64,000 bases of DNA from an uncultured Synechococcales cyanobacterium (GTDB taxonomy: Bacteria; Cyanobacteriota; Cyanobacteriia; Thermosynechococcales; Thermosynechococcaceae): contig CADCWO010000246.1 of assembly GCA_902806435.1 (NCBI GenBank), forward strand, positions 1 to 64,000, read 5' to 3'. A program made the position numbers and the translations under genes. Shown here one piece after another: positions 46,994-57,156 of the stretch; position 1 is the stretch's first letter; every line of letters begins with the position of its first letter. Under the pieces are notes generated by a model. That model ran no database searches. It was not told the DNA's origin and saw only the letters and a list, made by a program, of their open reading frames with translations.

Positions 46994-48502
46994 TCAAGGC
47001 GACAGAACTCGCTCGACCGCTTTCTGCCAGGTGACAAAATTGGCTTGTGCTGCGGTTGCACCGCTGCCCGGATAAAATACACGCTCAATCTGGCGGTTGG
47101 CGATCAGCGTAGCGTAGTCTTGCCAAAAACCGATCGCTAAACCGGCCCCAAAAGCTGCCCCTTGGGCAGTGGCATCAAAGACAGCAGGACGCTCTACCGG
47201 AATCCCTAGAACATCAGCCTGAAACTGCATCAAAAAGTTATTCTGGCAGGCGCCGCCATCCACTTTTAACAATCCAACAGGGGTACCACTATCCCGGTTG
47301 ATTGCCTGTACTACTTCCTTGACTTGATAGGCAATCGCTTCTAACACTGAGCGGACCATATGCTCTCGTTGTACACCACCCGTAATGCCCAAAAATGCAC
47401 CACGAGCATTCATATCCCAATGCGGTGTACCTAGGCCGCTGAACGCCGGAATAAAATAGACCCCATTCGAATCAGCAACCTGACTCGCTAGCAGTTCTGT
47501 TTCTGCGGCTGTAGCAATCAACTTCAGGCGATCACGTAGCCATTGGATGCAGGCCCCAGTGGTAAACATCGCGCCTTCCAGGGCGTAGTCCACGGCCAGC
47601 GAACCATCAATCTCAGCACAAGTCCAAGCTACCGTTGACAGTAGCCGGTTGTGAGATCTTCTGAGGGTTTTGCCCGTATGAGCAATCAAGAAGCTACCCG
47701 TACCGTAGGTACATTTCACGGTCCCAGGCTGATTACAACCATGGGCAAACAGAGAGGCCTGTTGGTCACCAAAGATAGCCGCGATCGGAAGCGCTGCACC
47801 GAACAACTGTGGCTCAGTATGACCGAAAACACCGAGACTCGGTTGAATCTTTGGCAGGATGTGGCCAGGAATTCCGAACAAATCCAGCAGCAACGGGTCC
47901 CAGGTTTGGGAATCTAAATTCATCAGCATCGTACGGCTGGCGTTGCTGTGGTCGGTGGCATGAACCTGACCGCCTGTCAGGTTCCAGAGTATCCAGCTAT
48001 CAATGGTGCCCGCTAGGGCATGGTCAAGGTTAGTCGTTGGCTGTTCGCGCTGCACATACTCTAGCAGCCAGGCTAGCTTTGTGGCGGAGAAGTAGGCATC
48101 GAGCACCAGACCAGTGCGATCGTTGATTGGCTGAGCGTACTCTGCCAACTGCTGGCAGAAGTCAGCGGTGCGGCGATCTTGCCAGACAATGGCATTGTGT
48201 AACGGCTTGCCTGTGGTTTTATCCCACAGTAAACAGGTTTCTCGCTGTACGGTCAACCCAATCGCTACCACCTCAGCAACCGCAATCCCTGTATCCTTTA
48301 GCACTTGCTGGACTGCCCAGCAGGTAGCCTGCCAGATCTCCATTGGGTCGTGCTCTAACCATCCTGGCTGCGGATAGTGTTGGGTTAGTTCTTTGTAAGC
48401 TTGCCCTACGACAACACTTTGAGCGTTAAATAGCAGAGCGCGGTTCCCAGTGGTACCTAGGTCAAGCGCCAAGATATAGCCCGAAGTATTAGTCACCACC
48501 AC
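46994..48502 (-). CDS. glpK: Glycerol kinase
   Basis: This 502-residue FGGY-family kinase phosphorylates glycerol. ATP and glycerol motifs are visible: LALDLGTTGNRALLF at the start, HPQ-like YPQPGWLEHDP, ERGV-like CNQPGTVKCTYGTGSF, and DGGACQNNFLMQFQADVLG near the end. The phosphate 1 loop reads GTTGNR instead of the common GTTSSR, a small change that is tolerated in the family. The length is normal. The metallophosphoesterase gene lies upstream on the same strand 31 bases away, so the two may be cotranscribed. Confidence 0.93.
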   Translation of the reverse strand: MVVTNTSGYILALDLGTTGNRALLFNAQSVVVGQAYKELTQHYPQPGWLEHDPMEIWQATCWAVQQVLKDTGIAVAEVVAIGLTVQRETCLLWDKTTGKPLHNAIVWQDRRTADFCQQLAEYAQPINDRTGLVLDAYFSATKLAWLLEYVQREQPTTNLDHALAGTIDSWILWNLTGGQVHATDHSNASRTMLMNLDSQTWDPLLLDLFGIPGHILPKIQPSLGVFGHTEPQLFGAALPIAAIFGDQQASLFAHGCNQPGTVKCTYGTGSFLIAHTGKTLRRSHNRLLSTVAWTCAEIDGSLAVDYALEGAMFTTGACIQWLRDRLKLIATAAETELLASQVADSNGVYFIPAFSGLGTPHWDMNARGAFLGITGGVQREHMVRSVLEAIAYQVKEVVQAINRDSGTPVGLLKVDGGACQNNFLMQFQADVLGIPVERPAVFDATAQGAAFGAGLAIGFWQDYATLIANRQIERVFYPGSGATAAQANFVTWQKAVERVLSP

Positions 48503-48533
48503 AGTTCAAATACCTTTCTGTGCATCCAACTTT

Positions 48534-50114
48534 TCAAACCTCGAACGGCTCCAGGTGGCCATGGCTCCATTTTTGCTGATATCGTTCAGCAATAAACGGT
48601 CGTACAACAAGCTTGAGTGGCCGACCATCCTGGACATCAATCCGTAAAAAAGAGTAGGGTCGCCGCCGCTTTGACCCTTGGCCACTTCTACCCGTAAAAA
48701 GCAGAGATCGCGCTACAAGATGAGTCGAATTTCCCTCAGCTTTCCTAAAGGTTTCCATTAATTCCGGCCCCTCAGGGCGCTGACGGCGGAGGCTATAACC
48801 ACTACCCCCGCAAACAATCCAGTTGAGGTTGGCATCGGCGTGACCAGTATCAACCGTACGAATATATTCCAGGCAATGGGCGTGACCACTGAGGATTAAA
48901 TCGACGAGTGGCTGCTCTTTTTCTTTTGCCTGGTCACCGACTGCATCAGCCACCTTATCCAGCACCTGGCGGAGCCGATAGCGAATTGCCAAGGTCTGTG
49001 CCTGATGCCACTTTGTTGCCTCCGTCACGTAGGGGGGATGGTGCAGATAGATCACCCGCCCCCGCACCTCGCTTGTGTTCCAGGATTCAATCAGCCTGTG
49101 CTCTAGCCAATCTAGCTGCTCATGATCCGTCGTCGCTGTTTCATCAGCAGCCAGTTGTTTATCAATATCGAGCTTCATCTCTGTGATCTGCTCCAACTTG
49201 GCGTGGAGGTCATCCAACTTCTCAGCGTCATCTGGCAGCCCAGCGTTCAGGCTGGTACAGGTTTCCAAGATCCGAAGTCTTTCCTGCTCCAGATCATTGC
49301 GCCGACTTTCCAACCGCCGCCGGTCAGCTTCCCCTTCCCCAGTTTTGGGAAGGGGTATGGGTGCATTAAAGGTGTTGGAGTCCAGCGCAAAGAAGTCAAT
49401 CCCGCCGCTACGAAATGAGTAATAGCGGTTGGGTAGCCGCGTGAAGCGCTTTGGTTCATAACGTAGACAGCGGCCCATATCACTCTGAGCCGTGTAATGG
49501 CTATCAAGATGACGGGCTAAACCACCTTTGGTGTTGAAGGCTTGCAGGTAATCTAGAAATGCCTCCGCATAAGCTTGACCTTGGCCAGAGCCATGCCAGC
49601 CCACGTTAAGGTTGGACTTGAACCGCAGCAAGCGGCGCAGCGGTAAGGTCGTCTGGGCGAGCAGCCCATAGGGCAACGGTAGGTCGTAGTAGTCATGGTT
49701 GCCCGGTACCGGCAAAAACGGTAGGGTAAAGACCATACGGTTAAAGGCGATTCTTTCAGGGTGCTCACCACCTACCAGAAAATCGCGGTAGGGTTTGATG
49801 AAATTATCTGGGTAGTACTCACTTGAGCCGACAAGATAGATCACATCCCCCGTGTGCAACACAAAACGGCAACCGTCCCCGTGTTCCAGCATTTGTTCAG
49901 CGACTTGTCGTTGTGGGTTGTGCCCCTGGTGGGGTCCCGAACCAGTGTCACCCATAACCAGGAATGAGAACTCTGGGCTATCTGCCCACCCCTCTGCAAA
50001 CGCCATTTGGGTTTGGTCAATTCCTCGCTCGACAATCAGTGGCTCTTGCCACCGCACCCGCTGCTTCATCTTGCGGATTTTGACAGAAATTGGCGGGTCG
50101 GATACGAATTGCAT
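48534..50114 (-). CDS. Calcineurin-like metallophosphoesterase
   Basis: This 526-residue protein has the metal-binding motifs of the family in order: FLVMGDTGSG, VLHTGDVIYL, VPGNHDYYDL, VIYLHHPPYV and LSGHAHCLEYIR. No signal peptide is visible, so it should be cytoplasmic. An insertion of about 70 residues between the NHD and HHPP motifs is highly charged and predicted as coiled coil (RRLESRRNDLEQERLRILE, LDDLHAKLEQITEMKLDID). The substrate is unknown. It appears cotranscribed with glpK downstream. Confidence 0.82.
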   Translation of the reverse strand: MQFVSDPPISVKIRKMKQRVRWQEPLIVERGIDQTQMAFAEGWADSPEFSFLVMGDTGSGPHQGHNPQRQVAEQMLEHGDGCRFVLHTGDVIYLVGSSEYYPDNFIKPYRDFLVGGEHPERIAFNRMVFTLPFLPVPGNHDYYDLPLPYGLLAQTTLPLRRLLRFKSNLNVGWHGSGQGQAYAEAFLDYLQAFNTKGGLARHLDSHYTAQSDMGRCLRYEPKRFTRLPNRYYSFRSGGIDFFALDSNTFNAPIPLPKTGEGEADRRRLESRRNDLEQERLRILETCTSLNAGLPDDAEKLDDLHAKLEQITEMKLDIDKQLAADETATTDHEQLDWLEHRLIESWNTSEVRGRVIYLHHPPYVTEATKWHQAQTLAIRYRLRQVLDKVADAVGDQAKEKEQPLVDLILSGHAHCLEYIRTVDTGHADANLNWIVCGGSGYSLRRQRPEGPELMETFRKAEGNSTHLVARSLLFTGRSGQGSKRRRPYSFLRIDVQDGRPLKLVVRPFIAERYQQKWSHGHLEPFEV

Positions 50115-50292
50115 GGCTCGTTATTTCCAATTTCGAACTTTTGAAGGGCACCTCTCCCTTGCTGATTGTACCTGCCTGGTCTCTTGCCTTAGCTACCTCT
50201 ATGGATCTACCGGTAGGTGTTGAAACCTCAGGGACTGGATAATCTATAGGTGTGGATAGTACCTTCTACTTCTTAAACTTCTAGAAACAACG

Positions 50293-50583
50293 ATGACCGT
50301 TGAAGAATTTACCCAGTTGATCGCCCAGGAATGCCCGACCTCTTTGCCCTCAGCGTTACAGGCCCTATGGTACGCAAAAAACCAAGCCTGGGATAAAGCT
50401 CACCAAATCGTCCAGAATGATCACAACAGGGACAGTGCTTGGGTCCACGCATACCTGCACCGTCAAGCAGGAGATCTCAGCAACGCTCGCTATTAGTATC
50501 GACGCAGTGGGCAGTCAGAGTATCAAGGAGATCTTGAGCAGGAGTGGGAGCAGATCGCCAAAGCCATTCTCAGTCAGACCTAA
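50293..50583 (+). pseudogene. Small conserved gene interrupted by an in-frame TAG
   Basis: A coherent 97-codon frame runs from ATG 50293 to TAA 50581, broken only by TAG at 50494-50496. The first part (VEEFTQLIAQECPTSLPSAL, SAWVHAYLHRQAGDLSNARY) continues without a shift after the stop (YRRSGQSEYQGDLEQEWEQI). TPR-like proteins with this segment commonly read ARYWYRRAG, so the stop most likely arose by one change, TGG to TAG. Both sides look coding, so the mutation is recent, or the codon is read through, or it is a sequencing error. The function is unknown. Confidence 0.75.
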
Positions 50584-50627
50584 AATGGAGGTGCTATCGA
50601 GGATAACTTATTGACCTACCACCAGGA

Positions 50628-52142
50628 TTAAACTCGAACTGGATCCTCCAGCCGTATTTTGGAGCGTTTGATAGGCTCCGGCACTGGAATAGGGTAATCA
50701 CCCGTAAAGCAAGCAGTGCAGAAATCTTCGGGGTTTTCTCGCGTTGCCTCTAACATACCCTGCCAACTGAGAAAATGCAGAGAATCAACGCCAATCTGGT
50801 CCGCGATCTCGGCAACAGACTTTGTAGCACCAATCAATTGCTCTTGATTATCGGTATCAATACCATAAAAGCAAGGATGGGTGACTGGCGGTGAGGAAAC
50901 CCGCATATGAACTTCAATTGCTCCTGCTTCCCGAAGCGCTTTAACGATTAGCCGACTGGTCGTACCTCGCACGATTGAATCATCGACCATCAACACCCGT
51001 TTACCGGCTAGCACATCTTTCAGCGGATTCAGCTTCATTCGAATACCGGATTCTCGCATTGCTTGCGTGGGTTGAATGAAGGTACGGCCCACATAACGAT
51101 TCTTGATCAGGCCCTCAGCAAAGGGAATACCAGAGGCTTCGGAAAAACCAATTGCCGCTGGAATACCGGAATCAGGCACCGGAATCACAACATCTACATC
51201 TGCCGGCGCTTCTGCTGCTAAGCGCCGACCTAGGCGCATCCGGTAACTGTAGAGGCTCTCATTATGCATTTGGCTATCGGGGCGCGCAAAATAAATCATC
51301 TCAAAGATACAAAGTTTGCGCTCTGGCTGCTTAGCCCATCGGAAAGAGGTCATTCCCTCTTCCGTAATCCAAACGAGTTCCCCCGGTTCTACATCCCGAA
51401 GGTACTCTGCTCCGATAATATCTAGACCGCAGGTTTCTGAGGCAAGGACATACCGCGGGGGGACCTCCGGAGCATCACCGCCCAAGATGCCAATCACTAG
51501 GGGCCGGATACCATTCGGATCACGAATTCCCATTAGACCATTTGGGATCCCCAAAACAAGGCTAAACGCACCCTGGCAACGTTGACATGCCGCGATCGTT
51601 CCATCCAGCCAATCCTTACCCGTACTAACTTCATGGGCGATCGCAAAGGCAATCGCTTCTGAGTCAGTAGTAGTGATAAAACAATAGTTATCTCGCTCCA
51701 ACAGCTCCCGGAGCTGGGCAGTGTTAACCAAGTTGCCATTGTGAGCCAAAGCTAACTTGCCTAGACGTGTCTCCAGAACTGCTGGTTGAGCATTGACTAC
51801 CCGGCTAGAACCTGTAGTGGAATAGCGGGTGTGCCCAACCGCCAAATCACCTGGCAGCTGACTGAGAATTTGTTCATTGAAAACTTGAGAAACCAGGCCC
51901 ATTTCTTTGTAAAGGTGGACTTGCTCTCCCTCAAAAGTGGCAATGCCGGCGGACTCTTGGCCCCGGTGTTGAAGAGCGTACAGCCCAAAGTAGGTCAGTT
52001 TGGCAATGTTCTCCCCCGGTGCATAAATACCGAAGACACCACAGGCTTCCTCCGGTTTATCTGATTCCCCTTTAGCCGCATGGTCTATCCAGTCATCAAC
52101 CTCTGGCCACTGTTGCGTTGGCAGGAAATCGTTGGCAGACAT
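50628..52142 (-). CDS. purF: Amidophosphoribosyltransferase
   Basis: This 504-residue enzyme is the first step of purine synthesis, transferring the glutamine amide to PRPP. After a propeptide of about 33 residues comes the catalytic cysteine in EEACGVFGIYAPGE. The PRPP loop is seen in VLMVDDSIVRGTTSRLIVK. Cysteines in PCFYGID and EDFCTACFTG fit the iron-sulfur-containing Bacillus-type enzyme. purL lies upstream on the same strand with a 125-base gap, so the two are probably cotranscribed. Confidence 0.96.
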   Translation of the reverse strand: MSANDFLPTQQWPEVDDWIDHAAKGESDKPEEACGVFGIYAPGENIAKLTYFGLYALQHRGQESAGIATFEGEQVHLYKEMGLVSQVFNEQILSQLPGDLAVGHTRYSTTGSSRVVNAQPAVLETRLGKLALAHNGNLVNTAQLRELLERDNYCFITTTDSEAIAFAIAHEVSTGKDWLDGTIAACQRCQGAFSLVLGIPNGLMGIRDPNGIRPLVIGILGGDAPEVPPRYVLASETCGLDIIGAEYLRDVEPGELVWITEEGMTSFRWAKQPERKLCIFEMIYFARPDSQMHNESLYSYRMRLGRRLAAEAPADVDVVIPVPDSGIPAAIGFSEASGIPFAEGLIKNRYVGRTFIQPTQAMRESGIRMKLNPLKDVLAGKRVLMVDDSIVRGTTSRLIVKALREAGAIEVHMRVSSPPVTHPCFYGIDTDNQEQLIGATKSVAEIADQIGVDSLHFLSWQGMLEATRENPEDFCTACFTGDYPIPVPEPIKRSKIRLEDPVRV

Positions 52143-52267
52143 TCAGTAACCTCACTCTTGATAATTGGAGCCAATTTCAATGAATAGCAGTTCAAATCAA
52201 TAGAACTAGTTCCTAAGAGCAGCTAAGGGTTTGATGGACCCAAAGCAGCAAAGGCTTAAGTGATCAG

Positions 52268-54619
52268 TCACAGGCTATCTTGGCTAGACAGACGACGTTC
52301 AATGGCGGTAGACCAGCAATCACTAACGTCTTTCATCGTAACGCTGATTAAGGGAAAGTTATCCACCGATAAAATCTCTAAAGGGGAGTTTACCGTACCC
52401 ACTTCTCCCAGCTTTTGCCAGTCATTTCCTAAGGATGTTGATAAATGCGCTTCCCAAGCCGTTTGCTGTGTTGGGGAAACCGAAACTAAAATGCGGCCAC
52501 CCCCTTCTGCGAACAAGACCTGGTCCCAACGTAGAGCATCGTTGGATTTAGCTGGCAAGTCTAGGTGAATCATGGCACCCCGCTGTCCACTGATACAGGC
52601 CTCTGCTAGGGCGATCGCCACGCCGCCTTCAGCGCAGTCATGGGCGGAGCGAATCCAGCCACGCCGGATGCCCTCCCGACAAACCGCTTGTACCCGCCGT
52701 TCCAACTCAAAATCTACAACTGGCGGTTGACCTGCCACAGTATTGTGAATAATTGCCAGGTATTCAGAGCCACCTAAGCTGACAGAGGGGGAGGAGATGT
52801 CCAACCGCAAGCCCAAGAGATAGATAGCATCTTTCTCGGAGCGCCAACCTTGACCACAAATTTGAGTAATATTTGGAATCAGTCCCACCATACCGACAAC
52901 TGGCGTCGGGTAAATCGGCTGAGGCTGACTTGATACATCCAAGGTTTCATTGTAGAGCGAAACATTACCTCCGGTGACAGGGGTATCAAACTCGCGGCAG
53001 GCTTCCGCCAACCCTCGGCAAGCTTCTGCCAGTTGCCAGTACCCTACCGATTTTTCTGGACTGCCAAAATTCAAGTTGTCGGTTACCGCCAGTGGTTCTG
53101 CCCCCACGCAGCTTAAGTTGCGAGCCGCCTCTGCGATCGCCGCTTTCGCCCCCTCATAGGGATGCAGGTAGACATAGCGCGGGTTACAGTCTACTGTTGC
53201 TGCCACTCCCGGATTGCCGGCCGTAGGAGCATCGCCCTCATACCGCAGTCGGATCACAGCAGCATCCGCATCACCGGGTAAGAGCACGGTATTGTTCTGG
53301 ACTTGATGGTCGTACTGGCGATAAATCCAGCGTTTAGAGGCGATTGTTGGACTGTCCAGCAGCAGCAGTAAAACATCATTCCAAGTTTGATTGGCTTGAA
53401 CTTCGATTCCACCTGCGGTACAAACTGGCAGTCGATCAGCAGTCCATTCCCAAGCTTGACGCGCGTAAGTTGGGGGTTCGCCAGGCAACTCCCGCTGATA
53501 TAGAGGGGTATCCTCCACCAAAGCGCTCGTTGGTACTTCTGCGGCAACCTCACCTTGAAAGCTAATCCGCACCACCGGCTCCGAAATTACATTGCCAGCG
53601 ACAATTGCGTGCAGTCCCCACCGTTCAAAAATAGCAATTAACTCCTGCACCCGGTCTGGCTGGGCAACCAGCAGCATCCGTTCTTGGGATTCGGACAACA
53701 AGTACTCGTAGGGTACCATCCCTTGCTCCCGCACGGGAATGCGATCAAGATCGAGTGCAATCCCCACGCCACCCTTCGCTGCCATTTCAGCTGTGGAACA
53801 GGTAATCCCCGCCGCCCCCATGTCTTGAGCCGCGACTACGGCTCCCGACTTAAATGCTTCCAAGCAAGCTTCAATCAAGGATTTTTCTAAAAAGGGGTCA
53901 CCGACTTGCACCGCAGGGCGGTCTTCAACGGACTCCTGACTTAGTTCTGCACTGGCAAAGCTAGCCCCACCCATGCCATCGCGCCCAGTCGTCGAGCCAA
54001 CATACAGGACTGGGTTACCTATACCGACAGCACCAGATTTGACAATTTCTGGGGTTTCCAGCAATCCCAGCGCCATGACATTGACTAGTGGATTGCCGGA
54101 ATAAGCTGGGTCAAAATAAACTTCCCCACCCACTGTGGGTACACCAACACAGTTGCCATAGTGGCTAATCCCGGAGATAACGCCATTAAATAACCTGCGA
54201 GTCTTGGGATCTTCTAAAGCTCCAAATCGCAGAGAATTTAGGAGAGCAATGGGTCGTGCTCCCATCGTAAAGATGTCCCGCAGAATGCCGCCAACCCCAG
54301 TAGCTGCGCCTTGAAAGGGCTCTACTGCCGAGGGATGATTGTGGGACTCAATTTTGAAGGCAAGTTTAAGCCCCATGCCTAAATCCACAACCCCAGCATT
54401 TTCCCCCGGACCTACAAGTACTCGCTTTCCCTGAGTCGGAAACTGCTTTAAGAGTGGACGGGAGTTCTTGTAACAGCAATGTTCAGACCACATGACTCCA
54501 AACATTCCTAACTCAGCCCGGTTAGGATGGCGACCTAGACGCCGGACAATCTCTGCGTATTCTGCAGCAGTCAAACCCTCGTTGGCAATTTCTTCATGGG
54601 AAGCAAAGGTACCCAGCAT
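52268..54619 (-). CDS. purL: Phosphoribosylformylglycinamidine synthase subunit PurL
   Basis: This 783-residue ATP-dependent subunit makes FGAM together with PurS and PurQ. The N-terminus shows [21 protein letters not shown] and [14 protein letters not shown]. Two PurM-like halves follow, with [51 protein letters not shown], and GNVSLYNET in the second half. It is the small type of PurL, so separate purS and purQ genes must exist elsewhere. purF follows downstream. Confidence 0.97.
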   Translation of the reverse strand: MLGTFASHEEIANEGLTAAEYAEIVRRLGRHPNRAELGMFGVMWSEHCCYKNSRPLLKQFPTQGKRVLVGPGENAGVVDLGMGLKLAFKIESHNHPSAVEPFQGAATGVGGILRDIFTMGARPIALLNSLRFGALEDPKTRRLFNGVISGISHYGNCVGVPTVGGEVYFDPAYSGNPLVNVMALGLLETPEIVKSGAVGIGNPVLYVGSTTGRDGMGGASFASAELSQESVEDRPAVQVGDPFLEKSLIEACLEAFKSGAVVAAQDMGAAGITCSTAEMAAKGGVGIALDLDRIPVREQGMVPYEYLLSESQERMLLVAQPDRVQELIAIFERWGLHAIVAGNVISEPVVRISFQGEVAAEVPTSALVEDTPLYQRELPGEPPTYARQAWEWTADRLPVCTAGGIEVQANQTWNDVLLLLLDSPTIASKRWIYRQYDHQVQNNTVLLPGDADAAVIRLRYEGDAPTAGNPGVAATVDCNPRYVYLHPYEGAKAAIAEAARNLSCVGAEPLAVTDNLNFGSPEKSVGYWQLAEACRGLAEACREFDTPVTGGNVSLYNETLDVSSQPQPIYPTPVVGMVGLIPNITQICGQGWRSEKDAIYLLGLRLDISSPSVSLGGSEYLAIIHNTVAGQPPVVDFELERRVQAVCREGIRRGWIRSAHDCAEGGVAIALAEACISGQRGAMIHLDLPAKSNDALRWDQVLFAEGGGRILVSVSPTQQTAWEAHLSTSLGNDWQKLGEVGTVNSPLEILSVDNFPLISVTMKDVSDCWSTAIERRLSSQDSL

Positions 54620-54675
54620 AAAACCCTAGCAAAAACGGCACAGGTTTCAATTTTAGCCAGATTTAACTCTACACC

Positions 54676-54711
54676 AAAGAAAAAGTGGGCCAACCTAACA
54701 GGCTGACCCAC
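54676..54711 (-). terminator. Rho-independent terminator after ycf35
   Basis: On the minus strand GTGGGTCAGCCT pairs with AGGTTGGCCCAC (54685-54711, 12 pairs including two wobbles, 3-base loop) and runs into TTTTTCTTT. It follows the ycf35 stop by about 20 bases and closes the ycf46-ycf35 unit. Confidence 0.88.
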
Positions 54712-54731
54712 CATGGGAACGCGCAGAAAAC

Positions 54732-55082
54732 CTAGTTGAGGACTAGCTTGACGTTGGCATTCTGTAAACCAGGACGCTTTACTTCTGCCAAGGTCTTGTT
54801 GACTGCATACTTTTGATTGATCGAGTTGATTAGCTCGGTCTGATTGTGCTTTTTGGCAACACCCCAGAGATCAGCAATTAGATCAAAGGAGCCGTCAGTG
54901 TTCCGGGACCAGCCAAGGTCGTACTCGCCTTCAAGGGTAGCGACGATGTCAGAGCGAACGCGCTGACCGTTGTAGCCACGTACATCAGCATCAGTTTTAA
55001 CTGAAATGCCAAGATCACGCAGAGAAGCTTTCAAGATTTCAGCATCAGTGATTTTGGTACGCAGGGTGCTAAAGTGAGACAT
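54732..55082 (-). CDS. ycf35: Ycf35 family protein (DUF1257)
   Basis: This 116-residue protein is conserved between cyanobacteria and algal plastids. The start SHFSTLRTKITDAEILKASL and the core VRGYNGQRVRSDIVATLEG and DLGWSRNTDGSFDLIADLWG are family hallmarks. I place the ATG at 55082, with GGAGG upstream; the frame is open further but the added residues are basic and not conserved. The function is unknown. It lies downstream of the ycf46-type AAA gene on the same strand, and a strong terminator follows. Confidence 0.92.
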   Translation of the reverse strand: MSHFSTLRTKITDAEILKASLRDLGISVKTDADVRGYNGQRVRSDIVATLEGEYDLGWSRNTDGSFDLIADLWGVAKKHNQTELINSINQKYAVNKTLAEVKRPGLQNANVKLVLN

Positions 55083-55197
55083 TGAGGATTTCCTCCGTTT
55101 ATAGGGTTGAGAAGAACAACGTTTGAACTTAAGCGGGCGCATTTTCTGCACTTGCAGACCTTGCGGAAGGTTGTGATCCTACTAGCTAGTAGCTAGT

Positions 55198-55225
55198 CTT
55201 TCCTCCTGTTGGGAGCAGGAGAAAG
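55198..55225 (-). repeat. Hairpin between ycf46 and ycf35
   Basis: CTTTCCTCCTG (55198-55208) can pair with CAGGAGAAAG (55216-55225) with a single-base bulge. No U-tract follows on the minus strand, so it may attenuate or process the ycf46-ycf35 transcript rather than end it. Confidence 0.4.
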
Positions 55226-55228
55226 CTT

Positions 55229-56737
55229 TTAGAACTCAAGTCGCTGGTACTCTGCGACTGAGGACGCAGCAGGTCTTGCACGCTGTCTAGCCCAGTCCCT
55301 CAGGGCTGTTACCTGCTCAGTCATTGTTTTAGATAGGGGCAAAGTTGCTCTGCAAGCCGCAATGATATCAAGCTGGGTAAACTCGCGGTCTTGGGCAAAG
55401 GCTTCGTACATTGCAGCGACGATTCCTTGTTCTATCTCTGCCCCAGAAAAGCCGTCACAAACATTGGCCAACTGTTCAATGTCAAACCGCTCAATGTCAG
55501 TCCGGCGCTTGAGAAGATGAATTTTGAAAATTTCTTGGCGCTCTTCCGCGTTGGGTAAGTCAACAAAGAAGATTTCATCAAAGCGACCTTTCCTCAAGAA
55601 TTCCCCTGGCAGCCGTTCTACCCGGTTGGCAGTTGCCATCACAAATACGGGGGAGGTTTTTTCCTGCATCCAGGTTAAGAATGAGCCAAAAATCCGGCTA
55701 GAGGTACCACCATCTGAATCTGAGGAACCGGTGCTACCAGCAAAGGCCTTGTCCATTTCATCAATGAACAGAATTGCCGGAGAGATAGACTCTGCCGTCT
55801 TCAAGGCATTCCGCAGGTTCTGCTCTGAGCGTCCAACCATCGAGCCATCGTAAACACGACCCATATCAAGGCGAATCAGGGGCAGCCCCCATAGCCGAGA
55901 GGTCGTTTTGGCAATTAGGGATTTACCACAGCCAGGCACTCCCAGAATCAGCATTCCTTTGGGCTGAGGTAGGCCGTATTCCCTAGCTCTTTCCGTGAAA
56001 GCATTAGAGCGTTGCTGCAACCAGCGCTTTAGCTCTTCCAGCCCTCCAATTGAGTCAATCGTTTCATCAACCTCGATATACTCTAAAATGCCGTTGCGCC
56101 GGATCAGTTGCTTCTTCTCCGATAAGACAATTTCAACCTCTGATTCTGTTAGCCGACCAGCGGTGACCAGCGCTTTGCGGTAAACTTTTTGTGCTTCATC
56201 GCGAGTCAGACCCAGAGCTGCTTTTAACAGTTTTTCCCGTGCATCTGTGGTTGTTCGACGGGCTCGAATTTGTTCTAGCTGAAAGGACAAGACTTCATCC
56301 AATTCCGTCATATCAGGAAGTGGATAGTCTACGACAACCACTTCCTTCTCCAATTCAATGGGCACCTGTTGGACAGGTGACATCAAAATAATATTCTTCT
56401 GAGTGCCTTTAAAGCTGGCGATCGCATCCCTTAGCCAACGGGTAGTTGCTGGAGAATCAATAAAAGGATGCAAGTCTTTGAAAATATAGATGCCTGGATC
56501 ACGCTGCCGGACCACCCACTCAATGGCTGCCTCTGGGGAAACCGTATTGTGCTGGGTGAGGCTACGGGGTTGACCGTGCTCAATAATGCCGTGAGTGACA
56601 GTCCAAATGAAAACGCGCCGTTGAGGTTTGAACTGAGCAATGGTAGCGATCGCTTGCTCAGAACGTTCTTCCTCAGAGGTTAGGAGGTAGATCAGAGGAT
56701 ATTGAGCTTGAATCAGAATATTGAGCTCTTCTTTCAT
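55229..56737 (-). CDS. ycf46: AAA ATPase of the Ycf46 family
   Basis: This 502-residue protein has a poorly conserved N-terminal domain (LIQAQYPLIYLLTSEEERSE) and a classical AAA domain from about residue 225. Walker A is ILGVPGCGKSLIAK, Walker B AILFIDEMDKAF, and the arginine-finger region is LRKGRFDEIFFVDLP. Ycf46 is kept in red algal plastids, and cyanobacterial homologues have been linked to control of inorganic carbon uptake or photosynthesis, which I treat as uncertain. ycf35 lies downstream on the same strand, separated by a hairpin. Confidence 0.88.
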   Translation of the reverse strand: MKEELNILIQAQYPLIYLLTSEEERSEQAIATIAQFKPQRRVFIWTVTHGIIEHGQPRSLTQHNTVSPEAAIEWVVRQRDPGIYIFKDLHPFIDSPATTRWLRDAIASFKGTQKNIILMSPVQQVPIELEKEVVVVDYPLPDMTELDEVLSFQLEQIRARRTTTDAREKLLKAALGLTRDEAQKVYRKALVTAGRLTESEVEIVLSEKKQLIRRNGILEYIEVDETIDSIGGLEELKRWLQQRSNAFTERAREYGLPQPKGMLILGVPGCGKSLIAKTTSRLWGLPLIRLDMGRVYDGSMVGRSEQNLRNALKTAESISPAILFIDEMDKAFAGSTGSSDSDGGTSSRIFGSFLTWMQEKTSPVFVMATANRVERLPGEFLRKGRFDEIFFVDLPNAEERQEIFKIHLLKRRTDIERFDIEQLANVCDGFSGAEIEQGIVAAMYEAFAQDREFTQLDIIAACRATLPLSKTMTEQVTALRDWARQRARPAASSVAEYQRLEF

Positions 56738-56826
56738 GACCTTTGGCCCACGGTATAGTTAGCGGACAACCTAAAACGAATGCAGCAATTCTAGTCAAAA
56801 GGCTGGAGAACTACTTGGCTGGGGCA

Positions 56827-57156
56827 CTAAACCCTGGCCGGAACTAACTTTTCGGAATTAATGGGCTGAACTGGCCGCTCGTCACTCAAAACACCAGTTT
56901 GTTGCTCGAGTGCAACCATCTCCCCGGAGCGCAAGGTAACTGAACTACTACACTCAGGACAGGCATAAACTTGGTGGGTTGAACCATACCCTTGGCAGGA
57001 CTCGACTTGCTCAATCACATCTGAATGGGATAAGTAGAAATCAATCGCTTGTTCAGCAATTGCAGACATGGGTTCTGAGTCGACCGCTGCTCGAATTTTT
57101 AGTTGGCGGTGGAGTTCGGGTGGAAGATATAAAGTTACTTTCTGCTTGTCTTGCAT
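56827..57156 (-). CDS. Ribbon-helix-helix regulator with zinc-ribbon-like tail
   Basis: This 109-residue protein begins with an Arc/CopG-type ribbon-helix-helix domain (KQKVTLYLPPELHRQLKIRA, MSAIAEQAIDFYL). After it comes a short CPEC element (VYACPECSS) with one cysteine upstream in ESCQGYG, which may form half a zinc ribbon. I start at ATG 57156 (MQDKQK); the frame is open to 57189 but the RHH strand begins right after this ATG. Small RHH proteins usually repress their own promoter. Two direct copies of GGCATGAC lie about 70 bases upstream. Confidence 0.75.
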   Translation of the reverse strand: MQDKQKVTLYLPPELHRQLKIRAAVDSEPMSAIAEQAIDFYLSHSDVIEQVESCQGYGSTHQVYACPECSSSVTLRSGEMVALEQQTGVLSDERPVQPINSEKLVPARV

